Position numbers and translations under genes: made by a program. A model generated the notes under the pieces. The model was not told where the DNA came from. It saw nothing but the letters and a program-made list of their open reading frames with translations, and did no database searches. Below, one piece after another: positions 33,240 through 42,497 of a stretch of 64,000 nt of DNA. Numbering within the stretch: the first letter of the stretch is position 1; each line of letters opens with the position of its first letter. The DNA is from Tsukamurella tyrosinosolvens (lineage in GTDB: Bacteria; Actinomycetota; Actinomycetes; Mycobacteriales; Mycobacteriaceae): NCBI RefSeq assembly GCF_900104775.1, contig NZ_FNSA01000001.1, positions 124,001-188,000 on the forward strand, in the 5' to 3' direction.

Positions 33240-34016
33240 ATGTCCCGGAGATCAGATCGCAACCGCACCCCTCGCCCGAAGCCCGCGCCCGCACCGCTGG
33301 ATCACACACCGCTGATGACGGCATTGCGGCAGGTGGAGATCGCCGTCGCCGGGTTCAACCGCGAGGCCGCGCGGATCGAGAGCGAGTACGGCATCGCCAT
33401 CTGTCCCGAGCGGGTCGTCAACACTCCCGAGACCACTGGCCTGGCACACTACATCGAGGTCGCGATCGGCATCGTCGCACGTAAGCTTCCCGTGGCGGTG
33501 TATGGGTCGGACGGCCGGCGCTGGACCGGCGCCCGGTCTCCGCGGCAGGTGTTCGCGCTGTACGAGGCGGCCGGCGACAACACCGCTGACTACCTGACGC
33601 AGATGGCTCTCAACGTCGAGCGGATCAAGGCCAAGAAGGACGACCTCGACCGCAGCCTCAAGAGGAAGTGCCTGCGGCCGAAGACGAACGGGAAACCGTG
33701 TCAGATGCGGCCGCTGTATCAGGCCGGAGTGGGCCACCAGGACGGGTTCGGTTGCTGGCGCCATGCCACCGACGACGAGAAGCTCGAGCTGGAGAAGTCG
33801 CGTATCGCCATCGAGACCAAGACCGGTTGTCCGGGGTGCAAGGCCGGGCCTGGCGAGGCGTGCTTGATCCCCACCGAGGACGGCCTCACTCCCGCCCAGG
33901 CCGGCCTGACGATGGTCGACGGCGAGTGGCCCCGTGTGCGGGTTCTCGGTGGAGCCGAGATCCACGTCCCGCGGATCGAACTGATCCATCCTCGCGTCCT
34001 CGAGCCCGCCGAGTAG
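33240..34016 (+). CDS. Hypothetical protein with zinc-finger-like motifs, mobile-element type
   Basis: 258 residues from MSRRSDRNRTPRPKPAPAPL. Two Cys clusters stand out: KRKCLRPKTNGKPCQM followed by FGCWRHAT (about 140-178), and TGCPGCKAGPGEACL (about 195), typical zinc-binding knuckles of mobile-element proteins. The middle part (YIEVAIGIVARKLPVAVYGS) is unrecognised. ATG at 33240 is preferred to the longer frame. A gene with a stand-alone start, TTG-rich leader and no close partner; function unknown. Confidence 0.6.
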   Translation: MSRRSDRNRTPRPKPAPAPLDHTPLMTALRQVEIAVAGFNREAARIESEYGIAICPERVVNTPETTGLAHYIEVAIGIVARKLPVAVYGSDGRRWTGARSPRQVFALYEAAGDNTADYLTQMALNVERIKAKKDDLDRSLKRKCLRPKTNGKPCQMRPLYQAGVGHQDGFGCWRHATDDEKLELEKSRIAIETKTGCPGCKAGPGEACLIPTEDGLTPAQAGLTMVDGEWPRVRVLGGAEIHVPRIELIHPRVLEPAE

Positions 34017-34145
34017 ATCCGCCAAGGACGGCACGCGAACCCCAGGCCCAAAATCATGGGCGCACCCGGCAGCGGCGCCCCAAATCAACTCCGCCTAGCG
34101 TTCGGGACAGTGAGCCTGACCCTATACCCCTATACGAGGAGTCCC

Positions 34146-34538
34146 ATGACGGATGAACCGGATGTCCAGCAGCCGCCCGACGGCAACGATCCACCGTCGG
34201 AGACGGTGGATGAGCTCACGGACGGTATGCGCGGCCGGTGGGTGGTGGCCTCGCAGGGATCAACGCACCTGTGGGACCTGGATGCGTTGACGTACACGCG
34301 TCGTCCCGGCCCCGCCAGCCCGTCTGGGGCGTTCGACTACGACGGCATCGCGCACCGGATCACAAGGGTCACCCGCTGGCCGCGTGTCGGTGACCAGTCA
34401 CTGGTCTGGTTCGACGATCCCGCGAGCCCCTTCGACACCGAGCAGTTCCGCCGCTCGTCGGCGATCGTGTCGATCACCCGCGCCCCAGAGCTGGCGGATG
34501 AAGAACCAGACGGTTCTGAAGTCGGTGACGCCGGCTGA
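34146..34538 (+). CDS. Hypothetical protein
   Basis: 130 residues. An acidic N-terminus (DEPDVQQPPDGNDPPSET) is followed by a compact domain with RWVVASQGSTHLWDLDALTY and HRITRVTRWPRVGDQSLVWF. No family is recognised. Start ATG four bases after GAGGAG. It ends 22 bp from the convergent arsN gene. Confidence 0.65.
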   Translation: MTDEPDVQQPPDGNDPPSETVDELTDGMRGRWVVASQGSTHLWDLDALTYTRRPGPASPSGAFDYDGIAHRITRVTRWPRVGDQSLVWFDDPASPFDTEQFRRSSAIVSITRAPELADEEPDGSEVGDAG

Positions 34539-34560
34539 GTCCGGTAGGTGTAGGCGGCAG

Positions 34561-35088
34561 TCAGCTGCGTCGTTCGATGAGGACGACGTCGCGCCAGCGG
34601 CCGTCGCGTTGGCCGATGCGTTCGCGGGTGCCGACGGTGCGGAATCCGGCGCGCCGGTGCAGGGCGAGGCTGGCGTGGTTCTCGGGGAAGATCCCGGTCT
34701 GGATGGTCCACACCCCGGCAGCGTCGGCGGACTGGATGAGGGCCTGCAACAGCGCGGCTCCGATGCCCTGCCCGGCGTGGCCGGAGTCGACGTAGACGCT
34801 GTGCTCGATGACGCCGGCGTAGACGCAGCGCCCCGAGACGGGCGCCGCTGCAACCCACCCGGCGACCTGCCCACCTGGGGCGAGGGCGACGACGCGGTGC
34901 TCAGGTAGGTGTCGTTGGTCGAAGTCCGTCCAGCCGGGTGCGGCGGTTTCGAAGGTGGCGTTGCCGGTGTCCATGCCGGCTTGGTAAATCGCGAGGACCT
35001 GTGGCCCATGCTCGGGCCGCATCGCAACGATCGCCGGGTCCGCCGCTCGTGCGGCGGACCCGGTTGAGTCGTGGGGGCTGGTGGTCAC
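34561..35088 (-). CDS. arsN: GNAT acetyltransferase, ArsN/phosphinothricin acetyltransferase-like
   Basis: 175 residues of the PAT branch of GNAT enzymes: IVAMRPEHGPQVLAIYQAGM, the donor loop YVDSGHAGQGIGAALLQALI, and IFPENHASLALHRRAGFRTV. ArsN1 proteins of this branch in arsenic operons acetylate the organoarsenical antibiotic arsinothricin, and relatives acetylate phosphinothricin. The location at the end of the ars operon supports the ArsN reading; specificity cannot be told from sequence alone. ATG overlaps the oxidoreductase stop. Confidence 0.8.
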   Translation of the reverse strand: MTTSPHDSTGSAARAADPAIVAMRPEHGPQVLAIYQAGMDTGNATFETAAPGWTDFDQRHLPEHRVVALAPGGQVAGWVAAAPVSGRCVYAGVIEHSVYVDSGHAGQGIGAALLQALIQSADAAGVWTIQTGIFPENHASLALHRRAGFRTVGTRERIGQRDGRWRDVVLIERRS

Positions 35089-36506
35089 CTGTTCAGGCTA
35101 AGGACGCTGCGCTGATGGTGCAGCTGGTGCTCGCGGACCCAGTTCTGGGCGGCGACCTGCACGGCGTCCCACGGGGACCCGAGGGGCGGGGTGTAGGACA
35201 GGTCGAGCTCGGAGAGGGCGTCGACGCTCATGCCGTGGTGCAGGGCGGTGGCGTAGGTGTCGACGCGCTTGGAGATCTCGGCCGTGCGGTGCCCGATGAG
35301 CTGGGCACCGAGTAGTGCGCCGGTGTTCTGGTCGCCGGTGATCCGGATGCTGATGGGGGTGGCACCCGGGTAGTAGGCCTTGTGATCGTCCGGTGTGGAG
35401 GTCGTCGACACCGGCACCCAGCCGCGGTCGGCGGCAAGGGCTTCGGTCTCTTTGAGGCCGGTGCGGGCGGCGACGAGGTCGAAGATCTTCACGACCTGGG
35501 TGCCGAGGGAGCCGGTGTAGCGGGCGGTGCCGCCGAGGGCGTTCTCGCCGGCGACGCGGCCCTGCTTGTGCGCGGTGGTGCCGAGCGGGAGCCAGGTGAT
35601 GCCGAGCTGGCGGTGGTGGGTGTGCACGGCGTCGCCGGCGGCGAAGACGTCGGACAGATTGGTGCGCATCTGCTCGTCGACGGCGATCGTGTTCTTGATG
35701 CCGAGCTGCGCGCCCGCTGCGGCAGCGAGGTCGGTGTCGGGGCGCACGCCCACGACGACGAGCACGAGATCGGCGGTGAGGTGATCGCTCTGGCCGTCAC
35801 TGCTGGTGGTGACGGTCAGGGCGCCGGTGTCGGTGCGGTCGACCGCGGTGACCAGGGTGTGGGTGCGGACGTCGACCCGGTTGCGGACCAGTTCATCGTG
35901 GACGAGGGCGCCGAGTTCGGGTTCGACAGTGGGGAGCACCTCAGGGAGGGCTTCGATCTGGGTGACGGTGATGCCGCGGGCAGTGAGACCTTCGGCCATT
36001 TCCAGGCCGATGTAGCCGGCGCCGATGATGATCGCGGTCTTCGGGTCCTTCGTGGTGAGGGTGTTCATCACGGCGAAGGTGTCGCCCATCGAGTGCAGCA
36101 GGTGCACGCCGTCAGCGGGGCCGAGGTGGTCGAGGCCGGTGATCGGCGGCCGCACGGACACAGCGCCGGTGCCGATGACGAGGACGTCGTAGTCGAGGTC
36201 CCGGGCGGCGCCGTCCGGGCCGGTGACGGTCAGGCGGTGTCCGGCCGGATCGATCGCGGTAGCTCTGGTGTCGGTGTGCACGGTCATGCCGGTGGCGGCG
36301 AGGTCGGCGGCGGTGCGGTGGGCGAGGTTGCTCCAGTGGGTGACCTCGCCGGAGACGTAGTACGGGATGCCGCAGATGGAGAAGTTCGGGTAGGCGTCGG
36401 CGACGACCACGGTGACCTCGCTGGTGGGGTCGAGTTCGCGGGCCCGCAGGGCGGCGGAGATCCCGGCGTCCGATCCGCCGATGGCGATGATCTTGCGTGC
36501 AGACAT
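35085..36506 (-). CDS. FAD/NAD(P)-dependent disulfide oxidoreductase, CoA-disulfide reductase-like
   Basis: 473 residues: FAD motif IIAIGGSDAGISAA at the start, redox Cys in NFSICGIPYYVSGEV (about residue 43), NAD motif IIIGAGYIGLEMAEGL (about 160), second FAD motif FAAGDAV, and a C-terminal dimerisation domain. The single Cys in the SxCGxPYY context defines CoADR/NADH-oxidase-like enzymes. Such genes are common in actinobacterial ars operons, where a thiol-recycling role is assumed. ATG at 36506 is chosen over the longer frame. Confidence 0.88.
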   Translation of the reverse strand: MSARKIIAIGGSDAGISAALRARELDPTSEVTVVVADAYPNFSICGIPYYVSGEVTHWSNLAHRTAADLAATGMTVHTDTRATAIDPAGHRLTVTGPDGAARDLDYDVLVIGTGAVSVRPPITGLDHLGPADGVHLLHSMGDTFAVMNTLTTKDPKTAIIIGAGYIGLEMAEGLTARGITVTQIEALPEVLPTVEPELGALVHDELVRNRVDVRTHTLVTAVDRTDTGALTVTTSSDGQSDHLTADLVLVVVGVRPDTDLAAAAGAQLGIKNTIAVDEQMRTNLSDVFAAGDAVHTHHRQLGITWLPLGTTAHKQGRVAGENALGGTARYTGSLGTQVVKIFDLVAARTGLKETEALAADRGWVPVSTTSTPDDHKAYYPGATPISIRITGDQNTGALLGAQLIGHRTAEISKRVDTYATALHHGMSVDALSELDLSYTPPLGSPWDAVQVAAQNWVREHQLHHQRSVLSLNR

Positions 36507-36611
36507 GGGGTGTCGGTTCCCTTCCAAGAACAGGCAAATGAGGTGTGAGCAGGCACAGCGGCACTGACGGCGGTGAGCGGGGCCGTCGAGCACGTCGATC
36601 AAAGGGGTGGG

Positions 36612-37277
36612 TCAGGTGATCGTGGGATGGAGCTCGGCGAGGAGGTCTTTGACGCGGCGGTCGAGGTCGTCACGGATCAGGCGGACGGTCTCGATGGGGT
36701 GGTTGTCGGGGTCGGCGACCTGCCAGTCCAGGTACCGCTTGCCCGGGTAGACCGGGCAGGCGTCGCCGCAGCCCATGGAGATCACCACGTCCGCGGCCGC
36801 GACCACGTCGTCGGTGAGAGGCTTGGGAAACTCAGCGGCCAGGTCGAGCCCGACCTCGGTCATGGCCTGCTCGACGATCGGGTTGATCACCGCAGCAGGC
36901 AGCGACCCGGCGGAGCGTACGTGCACCGCCCCGGCCGCGTGGTGTGTCAGGAGCGCGGCAGCCATCTGCGAGCGGCCCGCGTTGTGGACGCAGATGAACA
37001 GCACCTCGGGCACGGTCTTGGTGCTCGCACCGGTCGACTGCGCCAGGGCGGCGAGACGCTCGGCGGCGAACCGGCCGGCGAGAGTCACCAGGTGAGTGTG
37101 GATGCGGGCGGTGCGCCGCAGCGCGGTGTAGGACTCGAAGACGACCCGTTCGACGGTCTGCTCGGAGACGATCCCGCGGTACTGGGCGGCGAGCCGCTCC
37201 GCGGTCCGCGCCAGCAGGGCCTGGGGCATCAGCAGTTCCGGTGTTCCGGCCGACTCGGTCGTGGCGTTGGCGTTCAT
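36612..37277 (-). CDS. arsC: Arsenate reductase with N-terminal helical domain (LMW-PTP family)
   Basis: 221 residues: an N-terminal three-helix segment (about 15-75), then an LMW-PTP-like domain with P-loop FICVHNAGRSQMAAALL (about 95-110), and MGCGDACPVYPGKRYLDW with two further Cys. This matches mycothiol/mycoredoxin-linked arsenate reductases of Corynebacterium. It reduces arsenate to arsenite for Acr3. ATG at 37277; the frame extends beyond into the next gene without a site. Confidence 0.88.
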   Translation of the reverse strand: MNANATTESAGTPELLMPQALLARTAERLAAQYRGIVSEQTVERVVFESYTALRRTARIHTHLVTLAGRFAAERLAALAQSTGASTKTVPEVLFICVHNAGRSQMAAALLTHHAAGAVHVRSAGSLPAAVINPIVEQAMTEVGLDLAAEFPKPLTDDVVAAADVVISMGCGDACPVYPGKRYLDWQVADPDNHPIETVRLIRDDLDRRVKDLLAELHPTIT

Positions 37278-37320
37278 CCGACTTTCTCCCGCTTCTCGGG
37301 CTTCCCGGCCTGCTCGGTCG

Positions 37321-37764
37321 CTACCGGGTGGTGAGTTCGGCTGCCAGCGCGGTGACGCGGGCGGCGATGTCGTCGCGCACGAGGCGCATCCGCTCGATCC
37401 CGTCGATGCCCCGCTCCGACGGCTCGTCGGTATCCCAGTTGACCAACGCGACACCGTCCGGGGTGTCGACGACGGCTTCCCGGCCGAGAGTGACCACCAG
37501 GTCCACCCGGGCGAGCAGCGCCGGGTCGATCGGTTTCGGGGTCTCGCCGGTGATGTCGACACCGACCTCAGCCAGCGACTCGGCGGACAGGCTGTTGACC
37601 ACGGAGCCGGGCTTGGTGCCGGCCGAGTGCACCTCGACGGCATCGCCGACGGTCTTGCGCATCAGGCCGGCGGCCATCTGGGACTTGCCGCCGTTCTTCA
37701 CGCACACGAACAACACGCTCGGCGTGGCCGATTCGGTGTCGGCGGTGATCGTATTGTCGGACAT
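37321..37764 (-). CDS. arsC: Second arsenate reductase-like LMW-PTP protein
   Basis: 147 residues, single domain: P-loop [18 protein letters not shown], where Lys replaces the usual Arg after C-x5, and [14 protein letters not shown] in place of the DP loop of phosphatases. C-x5-K-S variants occur in the corynebacterial ArsC1/ArsC2 group. Its ATG shares a base with the acr3 stop. Confidence 0.85.
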   Translation of the reverse strand: MSDNTITADTESATPSVLFVCVKNGGKSQMAAGLMRKTVGDAVEVHSAGTKPGSVVNSLSAESLAEVGVDITGETPKPIDPALLARVDLVVTLGREAVVDTPDGVALVNWDTDEPSERGIDGIERMRLVRDDIAARVTALAAELTTR

Positions 37765-38879
37765 CAGTTCACACTCCTGGACGGATCCGCGGTCGCGGCG
37801 GTGGAGGACGGGGTCAGCGGGAAGCGCTTGCGCAGGGCCAGCGAGACATAGACCAGGCCGACCAGGACGGGGACCTCGATGAGCGGCCCGACGACGCCCG
37901 CGAGGGCTTGGCCGGAGGTGGCGCCGTAGGTGGCGATCGCGACGGCGATGGCGAGCTCGAAGTTGTTGCCGGCGGCGGTAAACGCGAGCGTGGTGGTGCG
38001 CTCGTAGCCGAGTCCCATGACGGCGCCGAGCAGGTACCCGCCGCCCCACATCACGGCGAAGTACACCAGCAGCGGCAGGGCGATACGGGCGACGTCCCAC
38101 GGGCGGGAGGTGATCTGCTCGCCCTGCAGGGCGAACAGGATGACGATGGTGAACAGCAGCCCGTAGAGGGCACATGGTCCGATCCGGGGGAGGAACTTCG
38201 TTTCGTACCAGTCGCGGCCCTTGGTCTTCTCTCCGATTCGGCGGGAGAGGTAGCCGGCGAGGAGCGGGATGCCGAGGAAGATCAGCACGGATTTGGCGAT
38301 CTGCCAGGGCGAGGTGCTGATGGTGGTCTGTTCGAGGCCGAGCCAGCCGGGCAGGATCGAGAGGTAGAACCAGCCGAGGACGGCGAACATGATCACCTGG
38401 AACACCGAGTTCAGCGCCACGAGGACGGCTGCGGCTTCGCGGTCGCCGCAGGCGAGGTCGTTCCAGATGATCACCATGGCGATGCACCGGGCGAGGCCGA
38501 CGATGATTAGGCCGGTGCGGTACTCGGGCAGGTCGGGCAGGAAGATCCAGGCGAGTGCGAACATCAGCGCCGGGCCCAGGATCCAGTTCAGGAAGAGGGA
38601 GCCGAGCAGGAGCTTGCGGTCGCCGGTGACGGTGTCGAGGCGGTCGTAGCGGACCTTCGCCAGCACCGGGTACATCATGATCAACAGGCCCAGGGCGATC
38701 GGCAGCGAGACACCGTCGACCTGGATCTTCTCCAGCGCGGTGTTCAGCCCGGGGATCATCCGGCCGAGCAGCAGGCCGGCGACCATGGCGACACCGATCC
38801 ACACCGGCAGGAACCGGTCGAGGGTGGAGAGCTTGCCGACGACCGGCTGATGCTCAGTCGTCGGGGCGGGGCTGGTCAC
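37764..38879 (-). CDS. acr3: Arsenite efflux transporter ACR3
   Basis: 371 residues, ten predicted helices; starts with [19 protein letters not shown] and has the conserved helix-4 Cys in [20 protein letters not shown] and the end [20 protein letters not shown] of ACR3 permeases. Exports As(III). Start GTG overlaps the arsR stop; arsC follows directly. Confidence 0.94.
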   Translation of the reverse strand: MTSPAPTTEHQPVVGKLSTLDRFLPVWIGVAMVAGLLLGRMIPGLNTALEKIQVDGVSLPIALGLLIMMYPVLAKVRYDRLDTVTGDRKLLLGSLFLNWILGPALMFALAWIFLPDLPEYRTGLIIVGLARCIAMVIIWNDLACGDREAAAVLVALNSVFQVIMFAVLGWFYLSILPGWLGLEQTTISTSPWQIAKSVLIFLGIPLLAGYLSRRIGEKTKGRDWYETKFLPRIGPCALYGLLFTIVILFALQGEQITSRPWDVARIALPLLVYFAVMWGGGYLLGAVMGLGYERTTTLAFTAAGNNFELAIAVAIATYGATSGQALAGVVGPLIEVPVLVGLVYVSLALRKRFPLTPSSTAATADPSRSVN

Positions 38880-39250
38880 GAAAGAACCTCCAACGAGATG
38901 GCGGGGTCACCGGACTGCAGGATCCCGGCGAGCGAGGACAGGACTTCGGGGATGACGCGGTAGTACACCCACGAGGCGCGGCGCTCGGACTCGAGCAGGC
39001 CTGCGGTCTTGAGGACCTTGAGGTGGTGCGAGATCGTCGGTTGCGAGACGTCCACCGCCGGCGAGATGTCACACACGCAAGCCTCGCCTCCCTCGTGGCT
39101 GGCGATCAGGCTGAACAGGCGCAGCCGGACCGGGTCGGCCAGGGCCTTGAACACCGCCGCGAGGTCGACGGACTGCCCCTCCGACAGAGGCTCACGGACC
39201 AGCGGTGAGCACCGCACGGTCACATCGGTCAACGGAATCGAATTCGACAC
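38876..39250 (-). CDS. arsR: ArsR-family arsenic repressor
   Basis: 124 residues. Winged helix with the As(III) site EACVCDISPAVDVSQPTISH (CxC at the start of the recognition helix), as in classical ArsR. GTG at 39250 is the only in-frame candidate; no ribosome-binding site is visible, so a leaderless transcript is possible. First gene of the six-gene ars operon. Confidence 0.92.
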   Translation of the reverse strand: MSNSIPLTDVTVRCSPLVREPLSEGQSVDLAAVFKALADPVRLRLFSLIASHEGGEACVCDISPAVDVSQPTISHHLKVLKTAGLLESERRASWVYYRVIPEVLSSLAGILQSGDPAISLEVLS

Positions 39251-39276
39251 ACATCAATATTGACAGATATCGATGT
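39251..39276. promoter_or_regulatory. ArsR operator of the large ars operon
   Basis: ACATCAATAT-N6-ATATCGATGT, 9 of 10 arm bases paired, lying directly against the arsR start. Its position would block RNA polymerase. Confidence 0.72.
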
Positions 39277-39296
39277 TGGACACAAGCGTGTCTGGG

Positions 39297-39686
39297 TTAT
39301 AGGTAGCGACAGATATCTTCGCTAGCGCACGACTTCGGATCGGTGTGTTCGGCAGCTTGGCGTAGGTGGGTGATGTTGTCGCGCAGTGCGATCAGTTCCG
39401 CGATCTGTTGATCGAGGTGGTGGATCGACCTGTCTAGCTGGTCGCGTACGTGATCACATGGGGCTTGGCCGGTGCCGCGTATGTCGATGATTCTTTTGAC
39501 TTGCGCGAGAGTGAGTGCCGCCGCCTGCCCCCTCTTGATGAATTGCACGATGCCGATGGCGTCGGGGGTGTAGTTGCGGTATCCACCGGCGGTACGTCCC
39601 GGTTCAGGGAGGAGCCCCGCTTCCTCGTAGTACCGCAGCGTCGATGGCGTGGCGCCAGATTTGCGGGCGAGTTCTCCGATCCGCAT
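39297..39686 (-). CDS. merR: MerR mercury-responsive regulator
   Basis: 129 residues: N-terminal MerR helix-turn-helix (MRIGELARKSGATPSTLRYY), dimerisation helix, and Hg(II) ligands Cys in QAPCDHVRDQL and the C-terminal pair in KSCASEDICRYL. Divergent from merA by 65 bp and controlling the shared promoter. Confidence 0.92.
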   Translation of the reverse strand: MRIGELARKSGATPSTLRYYEEAGLLPEPGRTAGGYRNYTPDAIGIVQFIKRGQAAALTLAQVKRIIDIRGTGQAPCDHVRDQLDRSIHHLDQQIAELIALRDNITHLRQAAEHTDPKSCASEDICRYL

Positions 39687-39713
39687 CGGGTCCTCCCTGT
39701 CCGGATTCTGGGC

Positions 39714-39738
39714 TTGACCTTCAAGGGTACTGGAGGGT
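39714..39738 (+). promoter_or_regulatory. mer promoter/operator
   Basis: A -35 hexamer TTGACC runs into the dyad ACCTTCAAGGGTACTGGAGGGT (7 of 9 arm bases paired). MerR sites lie in such elongated spacers between -35 and -10. Confidence 0.65.
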
Positions 39739-39751
39739 TGATGATGGTGAC

Positions 39752-41176
39752 ATGAGTGAAGAGTTTGATCTTGCGATCGTTGGTTCGGGTGCTGCAGCGA
39801 TGGCGGCGGCGATCCGCGCAACAGCCATGGGCAAGTCCGTGGTGATGATCGAGCGAGGCACTTTCGGCGGCACCTGTGTGAATACCGGTTGCGTGCCGTC
39901 GAAGGCGTTGATCGCCGCGGCGCAGGCACAGCACACGGTCTCTGATGCTGGCCGGTTCCCGGGGGTCGGTGCGACCGCCGTGCCGGTAGATATGGCCGCC
40001 CTGGCGGCGGGGACACGGCGCTTGGCAGAGTCGATGCGGTCAGAGAAGTACGTTGCCGTTGCGGACTCGTACGGCTGGCGCCGCGTCCAGGGTGCGGCCG
40101 CGTTCGCGGGAACGCGGGCAGCGCCATCGCTGGTGGTCACAGCTCCCGATGGGACTACCGAGACGATAATTGCTCGACGGTACTTGGTGGCAACAGGGGC
40201 CCAACCGTCGATTCCGTCGATTCCCGGACTCAATCTGGTCGACTACCTGACGTCGACGACCGCGATGGAGTTGACCGCAGTCCCGGAATCACTCCTAGTG
40301 ATCGGCGGCGGGTTCATCGCGCTCGAGCAGGCGCAACTCTTCGCGCGACTGGGGGCGAAGGTAACCGTTTTGGTGCGGTCCAGGATCGCTTCGGCCGAAG
40401 ATGCTGACGTCGCAGATGCTCTCCTGGAAGCGCTCGCTGACGAGCACATCGAGGTAGTGCAGCTCGCGACCGCGACCTCGGTCGACACCGAGGCGGGTGA
40501 GGTCGTCGTGACCGCCTCCAGCCCTGGTGGACAAGGCGACTTCCGTGCGGCGAAGCTGCTCGTCGCGACGGGCAGAACCCCGAATACTAGAGGTTTGAAT
40601 CTGGAGACGGTTGGAGTCGACACGAGCACCAGCGGCGCGATCCTCGTGTCGAATCAGCTCAGAACATCAAACCCGCGTGTGTGGGCAGCGGGCGATGTGA
40701 CCGGCCATCCCGAGTTCGTCTATGTCGCAGCCGCGCAAGGCACAACGGTCGCCGACAACATGTTCGGACAGACCCCGCGGTCGTTGGACTACACGCACCT
40801 GCCGCGCGTGATGTTCACCAGTCCGGCAATCGGGAGCGTCGGTATGACCGAGACGCAGGCCCTCGCAAGCGGAATCCGGTACACGAGCTCGCTTCTTCCG
40901 CTCACTCACGTACCCCGGGCCCAAGTTGACCGAGATACCCGAGGCTTCATCAAGCTCATCGCAGACTCCGATAGTCATCGAGTCCTCGGAATTTCGGCGG
41001 TCGCGAATAGTGCCGGCGAGATCGCCGCCGCTGGGGTCTACATCCTCGAAGCAAGGATGACCGTCGAGCAGGTCGCCCGGACATGGGCGCCCTACCTGAC
41101 CATGGCCGAGGGCATCAAAATCGCCGCACAATCCTTCAGCACCGACATCGCCCAGCTCTCCTGCTGCGCTTCCTAA
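39752..41176 (+). CDS. merA: Mercuric reductase
   Basis: 474 residues of the pyridine nucleotide-disulfide oxidoreductase family without an N-terminal HMA domain. FAD motif DLAIVGSGAAAMAAAIRA, redox pair GGTCVNTGCVPSKAL, NAD motif VIGGGFIALEQAQL, and the C-terminal vicinal Cys pair SCCAS that binds Hg(II). Reduces Hg(II) to Hg(0). ATG at 39752; the longer frame runs back across the operator. Confidence 0.94.
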   Translation: MSEEFDLAIVGSGAAAMAAAIRATAMGKSVVMIERGTFGGTCVNTGCVPSKALIAAAQAQHTVSDAGRFPGVGATAVPVDMAALAAGTRRLAESMRSEKYVAVADSYGWRRVQGAAAFAGTRAAPSLVVTAPDGTTETIIARRYLVATGAQPSIPSIPGLNLVDYLTSTTAMELTAVPESLLVIGGGFIALEQAQLFARLGAKVTVLVRSRIASAEDADVADALLEALADEHIEVVQLATATSVDTEAGEVVVTASSPGGQGDFRAAKLLVATGRTPNTRGLNLETVGVDTSTSGAILVSNQLRTSNPRVWAAGDVTGHPEFVYVAAAQGTTVADNMFGQTPRSLDYTHLPRVMFTSPAIGSVGMTETQALASGIRYTSSLLPLTHVPRAQVDRDTRGFIKLIADSDSHRVLGISAVANSAGEIAAAGVYILEARMTVEQVARTWAPYLTMAEGIKIAAQSFSTDIAQLSCCAS

Positions 41177-41214
41177 TTCCTGATTCCACCGATCCGCAAG
41201 CGAAGTCCCAGACA

Positions 41215-41877
41215 ATGACCAATCCACTCGATCGACTCATCACCCCCGAGGGGTCCGGCCTCGATCCGGCAGTCCTGGTTCCCCTACTCAGGCTCCTCTC
41301 CAAGGGAAACCCCGTCAGCGTAGAGGACTTAGCAGCTGCGGCCGGACTGTCGGAACCCGATGTACGGGAACGACTCCAATCCGTTTCCGACACCGAATAC
41401 GACGATCGCGACCAAATAGTCGGGCAAGGACTGACCCTCCGTCCGACCCCGCATCGGTTCACCGTCGCAGGTCACGAACTGTTCACGTGGTGCGCACTCG
41501 ACACCCTGATCTTCCCCACACTCCTAAACCAGTCAGCCACCATCGAGTCGACCTCACCCGCGAGCGGTCAAACGATCAGAATCTCTGTCACGGCAGACAC
41601 CGTGACCAGCATCGAACCCGACACCGCAGTGCTATCGCTCGTCGACCCCGATGACCTCAGCTCGCTTCGAACGTCGTTCTGCAACCAAGTGCACTTCTTC
41701 GCCTCCCCACACGATGCCCAAACGTGGACGCGCGAAAATCCCGGCAACCAACTCCTCGACATCACCCACGCGCACGCCCTCGGGAAAGCTCTCGCTGAAC
41801 AAGCGCTCATCAGCCCGGACACAGCCCGACAGGCCGGATGCTGCTCGCCGGATCAGCACGAAGGAACCGCCCAATGA
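41215..41877 (+). CDS. merB: Organomercurial lyase
   Basis: 220 residues. Catalytic residues are visible: Cys and Asp in FTWCALDTLIFPTLL and the second Cys in RTSFCNQVHFFAS, with an N-terminal winged-helix-like segment (VSVEDLAAAAGLSEPDV). MerB cleaves carbon-mercury bonds and passes Hg(II) to MerA. A further CC near the C-terminus (QAGCCSP) may aid handover. Confidence 0.94.
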   Translation: MTNPLDRLITPEGSGLDPAVLVPLLRLLSKGNPVSVEDLAAAAGLSEPDVRERLQSVSDTEYDDRDQIVGQGLTLRPTPHRFTVAGHELFTWCALDTLIFPTLLNQSATIESTSPASGQTIRISVTADTVTSIEPDTAVLSLVDPDDLSSLRTSFCNQVHFFASPHDAQTWTRENPGNQLLDITHAHALGKALAEQALISPDTARQAGCCSPDQHEGTAQ

Positions 41878-42329
41878 CCAACACAGTGAAATCGCCCCTC
41901 GCACGCAGGACAAGAGAGATCGGCCGATGGGGCACCGCCGCCCGGACAGTGATCGGTGCCGCTTTCGTGGGAGCCGGGATCATCATCGGACCTTCCACAA
42001 TCGACCTCATCATCGCGGTCGCACTGGTCCCTGCCGCGATCACCCTCGCGGTTGTACTTCGGGGTCGTGATTCGGCACCACTGCGGGTCACAGGCGCGTG
42101 GGCCATGGCCACTAACACGCTGGTCTTCTTCGCGTTCTTCGCGCTCACCCCGCCGGCGGCAGCAACGTTCTACGGGCTTTCCATGCTGCTCGCCGCTAGC
42201 CGCGGGCTCGCAGCCTGCGAAGTGATGGCGGCATCGAACGTGATCCTCAACCGAAACGACCAAGTCGGTTGCCCTGTCTTTACCCCGATCGACCGCATCG
42301 AGGGATTCCACCCACGCGACTGCGCCTAA
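41874..42329 (+). CDS. Small membrane protein of the mer operon
   Basis: 151 residues with about four membrane helices (about 22-43, 45-62, 75-95, 98-115) and a C-terminal tail with Cys at VGCPVFTPIDR and HPRDCA. The ATG overlaps the merB stop, so it belongs to the operon. Membrane partners of merA/merB normally import mercury (MerT, MerC, MerE); this one has Cys in the tail but lacks a clear MerT pair, so transport is an inference. Confidence 0.72.
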   Translation: MTNTVKSPLARRTREIGRWGTAARTVIGAAFVGAGIIIGPSTIDLIIAVALVPAAITLAVVLRGRDSAPLRVTGAWAMATNTLVFFAFFALTPPAAATFYGLSMLLAASRGLAACEVMAASNVILNRNDQVGCPVFTPIDRIEGFHPRDCA

Positions 42330-42497
42330 CCGCAGATGCCTCTCCTCCAGCGCAGCCTCCGCCCAGGGGGACGCCGACCGCGAGAACCAGCCGGTACAGC
42401 GCAGTGCGGCCCGCTACTGCGTTTCGCGCCAGCGCTCTCTGGTAACCGCGTCGATGGCCGCCACCCGAAGCGGTGACGGCCATCGATCGAGGGCGGA

